The notes beneath the pieces are model-generated. The model did not search any database. It worked only from the letters and a program-made list of their open reading frames with translations, and had not been told where the DNA came from. A stretch of DNA of 64,000 nt from Asterias rubens. Its lineage: Eukaryota > Echinodermata > Asteroidea > Forcipulatida > Asteriidae. A program made the position numbers and the translations under genes. Of this stretch, positions 45,301 to 55,493 are shown piece by piece; the stretch's first letter is position 1, and the number at the start of each line of letters is the position of its first letter. Where the stretch lies: the NCBI RefSeq assembly GCF_902459465.1, contig NC_047062.1:16995994-17059993 (forward strand), read 5' to 3'.

Positions 45301-47074
45301 TTGGCCCAAGCTCCAACATAGTCCAATAATCACCCCAAAATTACCGGAGTCCTGATGTTTTCATACATGTACATTCTTTAAAGGGAAGGTGTACACGTTT
45401 TGTTATTGTCAAAGACCAGTCTTCTCACTTGGTGTATCCCATCATGTGCATAAAATAACAAGCCTGTGAAAATTTGGGCTTAATCGGTCATCGAAGTTGT
45501 GAGAAAATGATGAAAGAAAAGAAAAAACAACCTTGTTGGACGAATTTGTGTGCCTTCAAATAGGAATAAAAGACTTCTAGCTAGAAGTCTTTTAATATTT
45601 TAGCGAGAAATTACCTCTTTCTCAGAAAGTACATTACTTCAGAGGGAGTTGTTTCCCACAATGTTTTATACTATCAACAGCTCTCCAATGCTCGTTACAA
45701 AGTCAGTTTTCAAGTTAACATTTGTTTTGCGTAATTACCAAACGTGTACCTTCCCTTTAAAGGGTCTGGATACTAAGTACACAATGTCAACATATTTACA
45801 TTAAACTTAAATATTTTGAAGAAAAGCTTCCCTTAAAATATGACTTGCTGAGGTGCTGTAGTTTTTGAGAAATGAGTCAAAACAATGTCACAAAAATTAT
45901 CTGTGGACATTATGTTGTGTGTTAAAAAGAGTACCCAAATACTATAATACATTTTTTTGTCTTTCTCCTTTTCCTTTAGACTACTCCTTTCCCCACATAC
46001 TGATAATCACATCCCTTGTGACGCACGCCATCCATTTCGCTTATTCTGAAATTGAGGTGAGTGAGATTCGAGTATCATTGATCGTTGTCTCTTTCCATGT
46101 CCTAATATTGAATATAAACCCAGCAATCTCTCGATCTAAAGAAGTGTGTGAAAACTGCACAGTAATGCTTCTTCAGATTTTAAGATAACTTAGAAAAATT
46201 TTATATAGCGCTTTTTCACGCTCGAAGGGTGTCCCAAGCGCTTCAAATTATTATCCCTGGTCACTGGGCCTTAAATCATTCCTTAAACCACCTCAGCTCC
46301 TTGAGGAGTATACAACCTTGTGCAACAAACGCGCTACTCTGCTAAATCAATCACAAGAACCATCTCTGCCCTCACAGGTACCCATTTACCCCTGGGTGGA
46401 GAGAAGCAATATAGTTAAGTGTCTAGCTCAGGGATTTAAGTGTCATGACCGGGATGCGAACCCACATTCTGCTGAACAGAATCAGCAGAGCTTGAATTCG
46501 GTGCTCTTACCCCACAACACGTACATGTATGCAACATCCAGCTCAGCTACTGAAGACAATTGGAGCTTACTAATCAAATAAAATCTTAATCAAACCAAAA
46601 CTTCCCTTCAAAAACGCTTGCTAAATTTGAGAAATTATTTTACGGTATTTCCACAAACCTTATTTCTACATGTAAATGTTTTCCCCACCGTGCAGTGTCA
46701 AATCATACTTTATAAGATGATTGTTTAAAATAGCATCGTTCAATGATTATGCGCTCTTTTTGTTTAAAATGGCCCCCAAAACTTAAAGCATGTGTTTGTT
46801 TTTTAGTTTCTTATTTGTATTGTACAAATAAAATATAATCAATATAATTGTTATCAATCCACAGAGCCCAAAGAAGCTTATTTCCAAGACACGTCACCTG
46901 GTCATTCTTCTTGCCCACTGGCTGTGTCATGCCTTCGGTATCATCTCGCTGACGAGACTTGCCAATCCATCCTTCAACCTGCCAATGCTCTCATTGGTTC
47001 TCTTGCCAGTAGTGTTCTACCTCTCAACGGAAAAGTTCACCGAGCCGTGCCGAATCCAGTCGGGTGAGGTGTGA
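39376..47074 (+). CDS. JKAMP: JNK1/MAPK8-associated membrane protein (JKAMP)
   Basis: Eight exons: 39376-39538, 40464-40573, 41544-41698, 42413-42492, 43491-43611, 44436-44605, 45980-46056, 46865-47074. They total 1086 nt, 361 residues, with all phases consistent. The protein matches animal JKAMP throughout: cysteine-rich luminal segment (CPGLYCG, CGACPRG, CVPC), YDWLYIGFM, SDWYTMLNNPTPDY, HCTQEAVYPLYTI, NSIYAALYFLPVL, LAHWLCHAFGIISL and the C-terminal FYLSTEKFTEPCRIQSGEV. Several hydrophobic membrane segments are evident. In mammals it is an ER membrane protein linked to JNK activation and ER-associated degradation. It has an N-terminal extension of about 50 residues compared with human. A start at the internal ATG (39439, MKVYREFK) would give a plausible signal peptide with core FFCIILTMSV. 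Confidence 0.96.
40580..40699. mobile_element. Hairpin element in JKAMP intron 2
   Basis: TACTCCTGGAACTATGAGGT then TCGTTCCGCTATCGCC at the left is mirrored by GCAGAACGAACCTCATAG then TTCTAGGAGTA at the right. It begins a few bases after the splice donor of exon 2. Confidence 0.7.
41011..41205. mobile_element. MITE with AGCCCGGTTCATACTTCC ends
   Basis: 195 bp. The left end is AGCCCGGTTCATACTTCCTG then CGAATGCG; the right end is CGCATTCGCATGAATTCGCG then GGAAGTATGAACCGGGCT. Terminal inverted repeats are about 35 bp with few mismatches. In JKAMP intron 2. Confidence 0.85.
42683..42881 (+). mobile_element. Dispersed element, GTTTGCGGTAACACC family
   Basis: Reads TATATAGGATTTGAGGCATT then GGTTTGCGGTAACACCATGT and CTACTTGCCAGGTAGAG. 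The same order is seen inverted at 49948-50290. In JKAMP intron 4. Confidence 0.65.
43013..43335. mobile_element. TTAA MITE family 1, truncated copy
   Basis: Starts GGGGCAGTGCACACTATTGG and runs through the GAGGTCTCGAAATCAAGCAT core to GACAATCACCAATTG. Both TTAA borders are lost and a segment after the left end is deleted. In JKAMP intron 4. Confidence 0.8.
43803..44172 (+). repeat. Interspersed AAATGCAACA motif array
   Basis: About nine copies of AAATGCAACA or AAATACAACA occur in 370 bp of JKAMP intron 5, with irregular spacing and unrelated sequence between them. This is denser than expected by chance and is not a simple tandem repeat. Confidence 0.55.
44641..44873. mobile_element. MITE with GGGCCCAGTTTCATAG ends
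   Basis: Left end GGGCCCAGTTTCATAGCTTT; right end AGAGCCATGAAATTTGGCCC. A diverged member of the 30565-30809 family, in JKAMP intron 6. Confidence 0.7.
45158..45228 (-). repeat. tRNA-derived SINE head, degenerate
   Basis: Minus-strand GGCTTTGAAACCC at about 45170 resembles a decayed B box followed by AAGACATCTGTCCTAGAATG, shared with the heads at 30.9 and 3.9 kb. Confidence 0.4.
45378..45760. mobile_element. TTAA-flanked MITE, family 1 variant
   Basis: Bounded by TTAA with ends AAGGGAAGGTGTACACGTTT and AAACGTGTACCTTCCCTT. The interior is alignable by eye to family 1 (AAAGACCAGTCTTCTCACTT, TTCAGAGGGAG) but the termini differ. The core hairpin is AAGACTTCTAGCTAGAAGTC. In JKAMP intron 6. Confidence 0.8.
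46195..46530 (-). repeat. SINE-like repeat
   Basis: Contains TAGCGCTTTTTCACGCTCGA, ATTATCCCTGGTCACTGGGC and, near 46450, a minus-strand degenerate B box (GGGTTCGCATCCC). The order fits a tRNA-headed SINE. In JKAMP intron 7. Confidence 0.6.
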
Positions 47075-48520
47075 ACATTGTCCAAGACGAAACTAGGTGT
47101 ACATAGCAGACTTCATATTTATGGAAACTAAGAGTGGGCTATGACTACACTAATTGTCCAAGATGGACCAACATGTAGGTGGTATAGCTCATAAAAACTA
47201 AGAGTGGACGAAACACAATGCTAACAGCAAGTCTATGTTGGATGCGACTGCGTTTAAAAAACAGGTTTCTTCATGATATAAGCCAGAAAAGAAGACCGCT
47301 TTGTATGTTCTGTGGGAGCATACGTGTGTTTTGGAGCCCAGACCATCATTCTTTATTGAAGCAGCTCTATTCAACAGTCGTAGAGCTGTGCGAATTGGAG
47401 CTGATAAAGAAGTTGGCATCTTGCTTATAAAAATTAACATCTGCAAGTAAACATTTGTTTTCATTCAAAAACACTTAATTGCCCAACCCTAACCATACAA
47501 CCTTCTTTTTTGCCAAAATGAAGGATTAAGAAATACTGAGGAAGGATTAAGAAGAACTGAGGGCTGTAACAATAGCTTGTTCACAGGGCCAGGCATTTTA
47601 ATGTTATCCAGGTCCAAACAATTTGGTTTGGAGTGACAGAGGAGAAGAGGAAACGTGAGGATTGAGATCATGTTATGCAGGCAAGTGGGCCTAGAGAGTA
47701 ATTAAAAATAAAGTTAAAGTTAAATTAAGGTTTCAAAAAAGAATGATTGGTGTACAAAATGTACTTACTCCTCATCATATGACATCACACTTGATGCTCC
47801 TGTGACCATAATCCTTTATTCATTAATACCTCAAACAGTTTTGCTATTCCTATTGGTGGAGAGCGCGCTACGTGGGGGTGTTTAAACCTTTGATAATGAC
47901 CAGTGTTTATAACGACCAGTGTTTATAACCGGTTGTGAGCAGACACTCCGCACTAGTCTTGGTGCAAGACGTTTCTTGTTACGGGCGATGCGAGCACTGT
48001 TGGTAAGTTGGCCGCGCTGTGTGTGAAAGGAAAACAAGAAGGTGTTGCACCAAGACTACACAAGCGTGCACAGGAACGGAGTCGGAAACTGTCGGAAAAA
48101 GCGTCTGAGTCACAACAATGCAACACGTCAGAAAGGGATAAGTTTTACTTTATAACGCCTTTTAACAAAAAAGGCATTTATGAATGGGAACAAAAAGAAC
48201 TCGTCGCCACCCCTTTATTCCCTTATTTAGTAAATTATATTGAAGAAATTTACAGAGTACTGTTTAAATAATAATTGTTTATCGTAAGTTGAATAAAACA
48301 CAAGATAATACAATGTTTCTACCTCCATGTTAAAACTAAGCAAATTAACCCATAAGAAAAAAAAAAAACTAATATTTTATAATAAAAATTTAGAAACAAG
48401 TTAATGGATTAGTTTTATAACTACATTTAGCTGTAGAACAATAATTTAAACCTTGTCATTGAATCAATCCATCCATTTTGTCAAACAAACCTGTCTTGTG
48501 GTAGTTATACCCATAGCTGA
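47075..48520. other. JKAMP 3' flank without a supported gene
   Basis: AATAAA at 47707-47712 is a candidate JKAMP poly(A) signal. The open stretch around 48008-48271 has no ATG start and overlaps a hairpin element, so it is not called. Nothing else stands out. Confidence 0.4.
47953..48070. mobile_element. Inverted-repeat element
   Basis: TAGTCTTGGTGCAAGACG then TTTCTTGTT is mirrored by AACAAGAAGGTGTTGCACCA then AGACTA, a stem of about 30 bp. Confidence 0.6.
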
Positions 48521-48523
48521 GAG

Positions 48524-48712
48524 TATGGACCTTTATCACGGTGTGGTCATCTTGATTTTATCCCATTCCAGCTCATCCAAACCAAACTGCGGCTGGACAA
48601 AATAATAGTCTGGTGCCATGCGCAATGAATGTTAGCGTTCATTGCTGTTATTGGAAACAGGGCACATAACCAAGATGGTGACGGCGTGATAAAGGTGCAT
48701 TATGACGGTATT
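48524..48712. mobile_element. Inverted-repeat element
   Basis: GGACCTTTATCACGGTGTGG then TCATCTTG at the left is mirrored by CAAGATGGTGACGGCGTGAT then AAAGGTGC at the right, 185 bp apart. Confidence 0.6.
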
Positions 48713-48914
48713 TGATTTAAGTATCAACATTTACTGACGATTAAAAACAGGGTAATATTTTAGTTCACTTGCAAGATTTGTTATGTAAAAACAATTGCTT
48801 GATAAAGCACAATGTTTAAAACAAGTTGTTTGCAAGAAAGTTGCTTGTTGGTACTGGTCCCATGACTATGTGTGTACAACTTTGTAAATTTATACATCAA
48901 CACATTGATGTAGT

Positions 48915-49015
48915 TAATGGCCAGATATTTCGACGATAGCAGAGTCTTTCTCCCTTTCCCACCCTCGAGAAAGACTGTGCTAGGGTGAAATCATCAGGCC
49001 ATTTACTATTTGTAT
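48915..49015. mobile_element. Inverted-repeat element (TTAATGGCC family)
   Basis: TAGTTAATGGCCAGATATTT at the left pairs with ATCAGGCCATTTACTA at the right; the loop has GAGTCTTTCTC and GAGAAAGACT. Related to 23655-23725. Confidence 0.55.
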
Positions 49016-49141
49016 GCATTTATACCAAAGCTCCTTTTAGTTATTAAGCAGATTGCAAAAGCTAATTCTACCTTTACAAATTATATACATACACTGTCTA
49101 CATACTAAAAGCCGTTAATAAAAATGTGCAACATTAATGAC

Positions 49142-49548
49142 TTAAAGACAGTGGACACTATTGGTAATTGTCAAAGACCAGTCTTCTCACTTGGAGTATC
49201 TCAACATATGCATAACATGACAAACCTGTGAAAATTTGAGCGCCATCGGTGGCCGAAGTTGCGTGATATTAATAATGGAAGAAAAAACCCCTTTGTCACA
49301 CAAAAATGTGTGCTTTCAGATTTCAGATGCTTGATATTGGACCTTCAAATCAAATTCTGAGGTCTCGAAATCAAATCCAAATTTATATCAGTGGAAAATT
49401 ACATCTTTCTCGAAAAATACGTTACTTCAGAGGGAGCCGTTTCTCACAATGTTTTATACAATCAACAGCTCTCCAATAACTGTTACAAAGTTATTTTTTA
49501 TGCTAACAATTATTTTGAGTAATTACCAATAGTGTCCACTACCATTAA
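49142..49548. mobile_element. TTAA-flanked MITE, family 1
   Basis: Inverted orientation relative to most copies: left TTAAAGACAGTGGACACTAT then TGGTAATTGTCAAAGACC, right GTGTCCACTACCATTAA. Essentially full length. Confidence 0.85.
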
Positions 49549-49947
49549 TTGTGAGCGTTTAAAGTTTAAAATAGTGTACAGTAAACCAAAAGTCTGTGTA
49601 CAAATACCTCTTCTTTTTTTGTTAAACCGCAAACTATTAAAAGATTTACAAAGTCAGTACCCCTCAAGTTAATTTGTTCATTTAAAAAAGGCAGTAGCCT
49701 TTTTAAGATATTGCCGTTAATCCAGAGTGGTCATGTCCACAAAGAATGAGCAATCAGTAATTGAAACACATGATCTTAGAAATGTATCCGACAAAATGGG
49801 CTCTCATATTTAAATTTTTGGGGATAAACAACTGAAATTTTTCCATAACCAATTGACTTCAAAGTGAAAAGATTCTCAAAATGCTTTTTACTATTGAAAG
49901 CAGCTGTACAAGCTTCTAACCAAACTTCTAATCAAGTAAGTTTTTAA

Positions 49948-50290
49948 TATATATTGTTTGCGGTAACACCATGTGTGTATCTACTTGCCAGGTAGAGTTT
50001 GTTCTTTGAGAACTGTCTTGCTTAAATTCTACTACCGCGGATTAGATTGGTCGGATGGAAATAGGCTGGGACTACTACTTTAGCTTATAGGATCGTTATT
50101 AACTGTACTACCGCGGAGTCGGTTCCTGGATTGGTCTAAACGTTTCGACTAGCTTGCTCTAGTCATGACTAGAGCAAGCCAGTTCTCGAAGAACAAACTC
50201 TACCTGGCAAGTAGGTACACACATGGTGTTACCGCAAACAAAATATATATATTGATACCTCACCATGCAATCCCTCAAATCCTATATAAG
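49948..50290 (-). mobile_element. GTTTGCGGTAACACC-family element
   Basis: Near-perfect inverted ends TTTGCGGTAACACCATGTGT and ACACATGGTGTTACCGCAAA about 290 bp apart, followed by TGATACCTCACCATGCAATC, which is shared with 42.7 kb. Internal hairpin TTGCTCTAGTCATGACTAGA. Confidence 0.75.
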
Positions 50291-50321
50291 TAAGTTTTTA
50301 TTGCTGTGTATTTTAAGAGTG

Positions 50322-50349
50322 ATTACCAAACGTATAGCTTCCCTTTAAT
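50322..50349. mobile_element. Fragment of the family 1 variant MITE
   Basis: ATTACCAAACGTATAGCTTC then CCTTTAA is the right end of the 45.4-kb variant. Confidence 0.55.
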
Positions 50350-50547
50350 GACACTCGCAATAGTTTGAATAATAAATGCCATGTGACCTCCAATCCTCCA
50401 ATAAATTGACAAGGATCCGGGCTTAGAAATACACATAGGTTGGTCTTGGTGCCCTTTACAAGTTTCCCATTGACTTAAAGATTTTCTAATGGAAAAGCCC
50501 TTTTTAAAATGAAAATGGCCTTGCCCTTTCCACATGCTTAAAGATAG

Positions 50548-51061
50548 TCTTGGTTGCGGGATCACACACAACCAACGTTCCCATCTATGCACGACAAACT
50601 GCACACGCTTGTAATGCACGAACATAGAGGGCGCTGTGACTAGTGTTGTTTTCCCAACGACATATCCGGATCTAGACTGGTCCCCTGTCTTTATCCGCAA
50701 GGATAAGACAGGTCCCTGCCACTAGATCCATTGATTCCATTGAATACAATCATTGGACACGTGCAGTGGCATGAACTTTCCGTGCCCAAACAGTACATGT
50801 AGTACACTGCCGCCTGTCACGTCCCATATCTCTATGTGAAATGAGGGAGGTCAAAGGTCAAACTACACATCGATTTTCGATGATGGTCTCTGGCGTTATT
50901 CACGAGCCTCGAATTGTGACGTCAGATGTTCAGGCTAATCCTGAGAAATACGGGGCGCCCTCTATGTATGTTCATTACAAGCGTGTACAGTTTGCCGGGC
51001 ATATAGATCGGAACTTTGGTTGTGTGTGACCGGGCAACACCAATGGTCTTGAAACCAAGAC
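50548..51061. mobile_element. Large MITE with nested insert
   Basis: Ends GTCTTGGTTGCGGGATCACA then CACAACCAACGTTCC and GGAACTTTGGTTGTGTGTGA then ending GAAACCAAGAC are inverted copies about 0.5 kb apart. The hAT-like element at 50672-50937 sits inside it, near the inner CGCCCTCTATGTATG. A half copy is at 59635-59757. Confidence 0.75.
50672..50937. mobile_element. hAT-like element, nested copy
   Basis: Starts TCTAGACTGGTCCCCTGTCT and ends GTCAGATGTTCAGGCTAA; this is the inverted counterpart of 32562-32840. The flanks ATCCGGAT and ATCCTGAG match at 6 of 8 bases, suggesting an old 8-bp duplication. Confidence 0.6.
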
Positions 51062-51254
51062 AAGTTCAAAGACGAAATTCCAGGCCTGTGATCTATTTGG
51101 GAGTTTAATAACTAAGCAATAACAGCGTAAGAATCAGGTTTTCACAGCATAGTCTAGATCAGGGTGGTGGCTGGCCACTGTTAATAGCAAGCAGCCACCA
51201 ACCCAATGGACCAGGATTCGGGGTGGTGGTGGGGATGGGGGGGGGGGGGGGATT

Positions 51255-54200
51255 TCAGTTGAAATTAATGGTGGCGCCCGAGACTGGTCCATAGAAAATA
51301 GCATTGTCTTTTCCAGCGATTTTAATGTTCTTAATATTAATTTTGCATTTTGAGTCCTCGTAAGTATATGACATTGGTGGGCTTCCATCCACTGGTTTCT
51401 GTTGTTGATTGGTAGTGGTGTTTCCATCGGTACTTCCAGAACTCGAGTCGACTTTGCAGATTATTTCTGTTTGATAAACACAAAAAAAATCAGCCTCCAG
51501 AATGTTTCTTTCCTTGGCTACAACAATAATGTAAGAGCTGACAAATCTGTTGCAAATATATGCCATAACTTCAAGGCAGTGGACACATTGGTAATTACTC
51601 AAACAAATTATTAGCATAAAATCTTACTTGGTGACGAGTAATGGGGAGAGGTTGATGGTATAAAACATTGTGAGAAACGCCTTCCTCTGAAGTGACATAG
51701 TTTTTGAGAAAGAAGTAATTTTCCATGAATTTGATTTTAAGACCTCAGATTTAGAATTTGAGGTCTCGAAATCAACCATCTAAACGCACACAACTTTGTG
51801 TGACAAGGGTGTTTTTTCTTTCATTATTATCTTGCAACTTCGACGACCAATTGAGCTCAGATTTACACAGGTTTGTTATTTTATGTATATGTTGAGACAC
51901 ACCAAGTGAGAAGACTGGTCTTTGACAATTACCAATAGTGTCCAGCATGTGGTGTCCAGTGTCTTTAAAGCCATTGGACCCTTTCGGTTCAGAAAAAGTT
52001 CACAGATTTACAAATAACTTACAGGGTTTACAGAAGGCAATGGTGAAAGACTTCTCTTGAAATATTATTCCATGAAATGCTTTACTTTTTTAGAAAACAG
52101 CAAAACAATATAAATTCTCGTTAACGAGAATTACGGATTTATTTTAAACACATGTCATGACACGGCGAAACGCGCGGAAACAAGGGTGGGGTTTTCCGTT
52201 GTTTTCTCCCGACTCCGATGACCGATTGAGCCTAAATTTTCACAGGTTTGTTATTTGATATAGAAGTTGTGGTACACAAAGTGTGGGCCTTGGACAACAC
52301 TGTTTACCGAAAGGGTCCAATGGCTTTAAAGGAAGAGGCAAAAACAGGATTACCAACCAAGTTTTTATTTGTTGCATATTGCTTGATACTGGTATTCGGC
52401 TGTTGTTTCCTAAATCCTGCAAATCACATGGAAATTTGGTTGGTAATCCTGTTTTTACCAAGGAAGAAATTTCATGCTAAGCAAATTTGTGTGCTTACAG
52501 GCTTTATGAAATTGGGGCCTGATTGTAAACAACTCAACAATGTTAGCGCAGTCATTCTTAAAGGAACACGTTGCCTTGGATCGGTCGAGTTGGTCTTTGA
52601 AAAGCGTTTGTAACCGTTTGTTATAAAATGCATATGGGTAGAAAGATGTTGTAAAAGTAGAATACAATGATCCACACAAATATGCCTCGAAAATGCGTGG
52701 TTTTCATTTTACCTCGTCGACTAACACGGTTGGCCATTAATGGGAGTAAAATGTTTGACTCCCATAAATGGCCGACCATGTTAGTTCGCACAGTTCCAAC
52801 CATTATGCATTTTATAAAAAACGATTACAAACCCTTTTTATAGACCAACTGGCCGATCCAAGGCACTGTGTTCCTTTAACTCTTTCAGTCTCAAACTCGT
52901 AAATTACCAACCTCTTTACATGTACGAGGTTGAGTAAACATGTATTACAGGTCATGTACGACCTGTATTTGTTTTATTTTCTTCAAATACTTGCGGGAGG
53001 GCTTAACACTGACAGCTTGTGGGAATTTAGAGTTTAACTTTTGAAATGACGCAGGCACTGAAAGAGGTCAAATGGAGGCAAAATGTTTACAGTTAAGTAG
53101 GCCTGAAGGTTTTTTTAAATTAAATACTTGCATACCTTCCAACTGAACAGCCAGATCATTTCGTTCCACACTCTTTAGGCTTTGAGACAATTTTTCCAAA
53201 TGACAGTTTTGCAACTTTCCGAGTCTCTGTCGCCATTGCACTAACATGTCAAAGATCTGATTCTCTACATTTAGTTGATTGTTCATCTTGATCTGATCAA
53301 TCTCTGATTTCCTGAAGTCGAGGTGGGTCGCCAAAGCCTCCCATTCTCGCCCCAGACTTGAAGATAAATTTCGGAAATATTTATCAGAGAGAACACTCTG
53401 AAAGGTAAAATAGAAAACATAACATTAGTATTAATAACAATAATAATTATTAAAAGTTGACCCTCTTTTTTTATAGGAGGGTTACGTGATCGCAACTACA
53501 TTTGTAGGTCTAGTCATGCATTATCTATATCCTCCGATACCCCAAATCTGCGCGTTACAAATATTCCCGCAGGCACATTTCCTGCCGCGTAAGTTTTTGT
53601 TTACAATACACAATGACATATTTTTTTGATTTCATGAAAGTATACAACATAATCTTCAATCTCCTGTAAAAATGGGACAAATCTTTGCGTTTGTTGTCTG
53701 CCATACTTCAATTACAAGATCACATGATTTTTACTTGACAACAGAGGGGATACAAAAAAACTGTGGAAGGTTGAAGTGTACGTGCGCCTTATTTGAGGCA
53801 AATTTCCAGAAATTACGATTTTATTGTAAATTGCACGTAGGTTAAAGGGAAGGTACACGTTTGGTTATTGTCAAAGACCACTGTTCTCACTTCGTGTATC
53901 CCATCATAAGCATAAAATAACACGCCTGTGTTGTATAAACTTAGTTTTGTAAATTGATGGCTTCACCACAGGTTTGGCCGAGTGTAAGATGGGGGGTTCA
54001 GCCAATTAGCCTGGTAGAAACCCAACAATTGATGGGGTAAATAGTTATAACTGGCAGTTTTGGCCTTCTAGTTTCCCTGCCGCACAGACTCGAGTGTTTA
54101 GAAGAAAAGGTGGCATATAAAGGGTCCCCGTATTGACGTTTCAAAACAAGTGCATGAATTTATGTGCCGCAAAATGTATGCCGACAAATTGGGGTCGTTT

Positions 54201-55308
54201 GCATACGACGCCTCCGTTGTGCTTCGATGGCGTTCTACGGGCTTGAAATTCTCCTCTCAGGTGGGCTATGACATTGGTCAAATTAAAATAAAGCTAAAAG
54301 TTGTTCTTGGCTCTGTTATTTAAACTAAACTTCTATCTCAAGTCTTCAGTGCGTGACTATAGGGTACACGAGGATACAATTGTTAGGCCTACATTGTACT
54401 GTTTAATTTTTAAATAGTTTTTTTTATGATCTTGAACTCATTTACAATTTGCACCAATACTCAATAGACCTTATGCACATGACGTCGTTTCAGTACGGCG
54501 CCCTCGCCTTGAGGTAAGAGGAGGTTGTTAATTGGCCAATCTATGGGTGCATTCGTTTAGCTTCCCGGGTCGACCCCGGTGTATGGTGTTTTTTTTTTTT
54601 TCAGGACGATTGTGTGCAGATAATTAAATTACCCACGTTCATCCTGAAAAAAAAAAAGCCACACACCGAGGTCGACCCAGGGAAGCTAAACGACCGCACC
54701 CAATGTGTGTTTCGTCACCGTTTGACCTCAAAGATGGTCAAAGATGGTGGCTGGATGACGTCAATGCATAAGGTCTATCGCTACTGACTGACTGACTCAG
54801 TCACAGTTTCCTCAATGGACTCCATGGTCACAGTGACTGACTCTTCTACTTCTACTTCGGTACTTGGCATAGTCCGGATAACTTTCCGTATGGCGCCACC
54901 ACTTTATCACTCATTTTTACAAAAAGGGATATATCAATCAGGTAAATTAGATACTATATTATTTTATTGCGAATGAAAAAGTGGTGGCTCCATACGGAAA
55001 CTTTTCCCATAGTCCTTCAGTCACACTCACAAATCACATCACATGATGATCACGAAAAACGCCAAGTAGGCCTACATGAAGTATGACTATGATATGATAT
55101 GAAGGTGACTGGCTACACTTGTTTTTTTACCTCAGAAAATCAGAGAGAGGGAGTCAGTCACGAGTAGGAAGGAAAAGTTTATATTGATTGAGCACGGGTT
55201 TATTTACTTGGTGTATGTCTGTACCACTGAATTTCAGTATTTCTTTAAAACAACAAACAATTAACTTACTGCGGTTTGGTCTGGATCCATCGCTGTGCTG
55301 GCGGCCAT
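51255..55308 (-). CDS. Death-domain protein with C-terminal RHIM/amyloid-like motif (170 aa)
   Basis: Three minus-strand exons: 55270-55308, 53136-53397, 51255-51466. They total 513 nt with phases 0 and 1 matching at the GT-AG junctions. Exon 1 encodes MAASTAMDPDQTA. Exon 2 is one death domain, residues about 15-100: LGREWEALATHLDFRKSEID, IFDMLVQWRQRLG, LEKLSQSLKSVERNDLAVQL, with the conserved helix-1 and helix-5 tryptophans. Exon 3 encodes a Ser/Thr/Gln-rich linker, then NIKIAGKDNAIFYGPVSG and ATINFN at the very C-terminus. That motif resembles RHIM and other amyloid-signalling motifs (aliphatic-x-aliphatic, G-x-x-N), but the match is by eye. Death domains pair with other death domains in NF-kB and cell-death signalling; a RHIM-like tail would add amyloid assembly. 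The initiator has good context (AACATGG); the frame is open upstream but has no ATG there. Confidence 0.8.
51570..51968. mobile_element. TTAA MITE family 1
   Basis: Starts TCAAGGCAGTGGACACATTG and ends GTGTCCAGTGTCTTTAA, with a short duplication near the right end. It lies in intron 2 of the death-domain gene. Confidence 0.85.
51965..52329. mobile_element. MITE family 2
   Basis: Starts TTAAAGCCATTGGACCCTTT and ends AAAGGGTCCAATGGCTTTAA. Its left TTAA is the right TTAA of the preceding family 1 copy. Confidence 0.85.
52330..52530. mobile_element. Inverted-repeat element
   Basis: AAAACAGGATTACCAACCAA at the left is mirrored by TTGGTTGGTAATCCTGTTTT at about 52436-52455; the right part (GCTAAGCAAATTTGTGTGCT, then ATGAAATTGGGGCCTG) resembles the end of the GGGCCC...CATAG family. 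Confidence 0.55.
52558..52879. mobile_element. TTAA-flanked MITE, family 3
   Basis: Bounded by TTAA. Left AAGGAACACGTTGCCTTGGA then TCGGTCGAGTTGGTC; right GACCAACTGGCCGATCCAAG then GCACTGTGTTCCTT. Terminal inverted repeats reach about 80 bp. The core has a TTAATGGGAGTAAAA/GACTCCCATAAATGG hairpin. Confidence 0.85.
53842..53935. mobile_element. Fragment of the family 1 variant MITE
   Basis: TTAAAGGGAAGGTACACGTT, then TTGTCAAAGACCACTGTTCT and AAATAACACGCCTGTG; truncated at the right. In intron 1 of the death-domain gene. Confidence 0.7.
54474..54778. mobile_element. MITE with ATAGACCTTATGCA ends, carrying a nested hairpin
   Basis: Ends ATAGACCTTATGCACATGAC and GTCAATGCATAAGGTCTAT are inverted copies about 305 bp apart. 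A separate inverted-repeat element at 54545-54701 interrupts it. Confidence 0.75.
54545..54701. mobile_element. Nested long hairpin MITE
   Basis: Left GGGTGCATTCGTTTAGCTTC then CCGGGTCGACC; right GGTCGACCCAGGGAAGCTAA then ACGACCGCACCC. Each arm is about 65 bp and ends in a T run or A run. Confidence 0.8.
54874..55013. mobile_element. Hairpin element
   Basis: TTTCCGTATGGCGCCACCAC then TTTATCACTC is mirrored by GAATGAAAAAGTGGTGGCTC then CATACGGAAA. About 250 bp from exon 1 of the death-domain gene. Confidence 0.7.
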
Positions 55309-55493
55309 GTTGGTTGACTCGGTCGGTTGCTGCTCTGTGACTGTTATGTGGTGGTTGGTGTCTCGGCCGGCTAGAGTGTGGTGTGTGTGAGAAAGACCCT
55401 TGCCTTGTTCTATGGCAGGGATCCCTATGTCAGTTCTAATGAAATGTCTGGATGCTGTTTTGTTATTGAATAAGGAATGATATGTCCTTTTCG

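Noticed and set aside
46318-46581. 87-residue ORF in JKAMP intron 7
   Set aside because: It lies inside a SINE-like repeat.
48008-48271. 87-codon open frame in the JKAMP 3' flank
   Set aside because: It has no ATG, overlaps a hairpin element and shows no recognisable domain.
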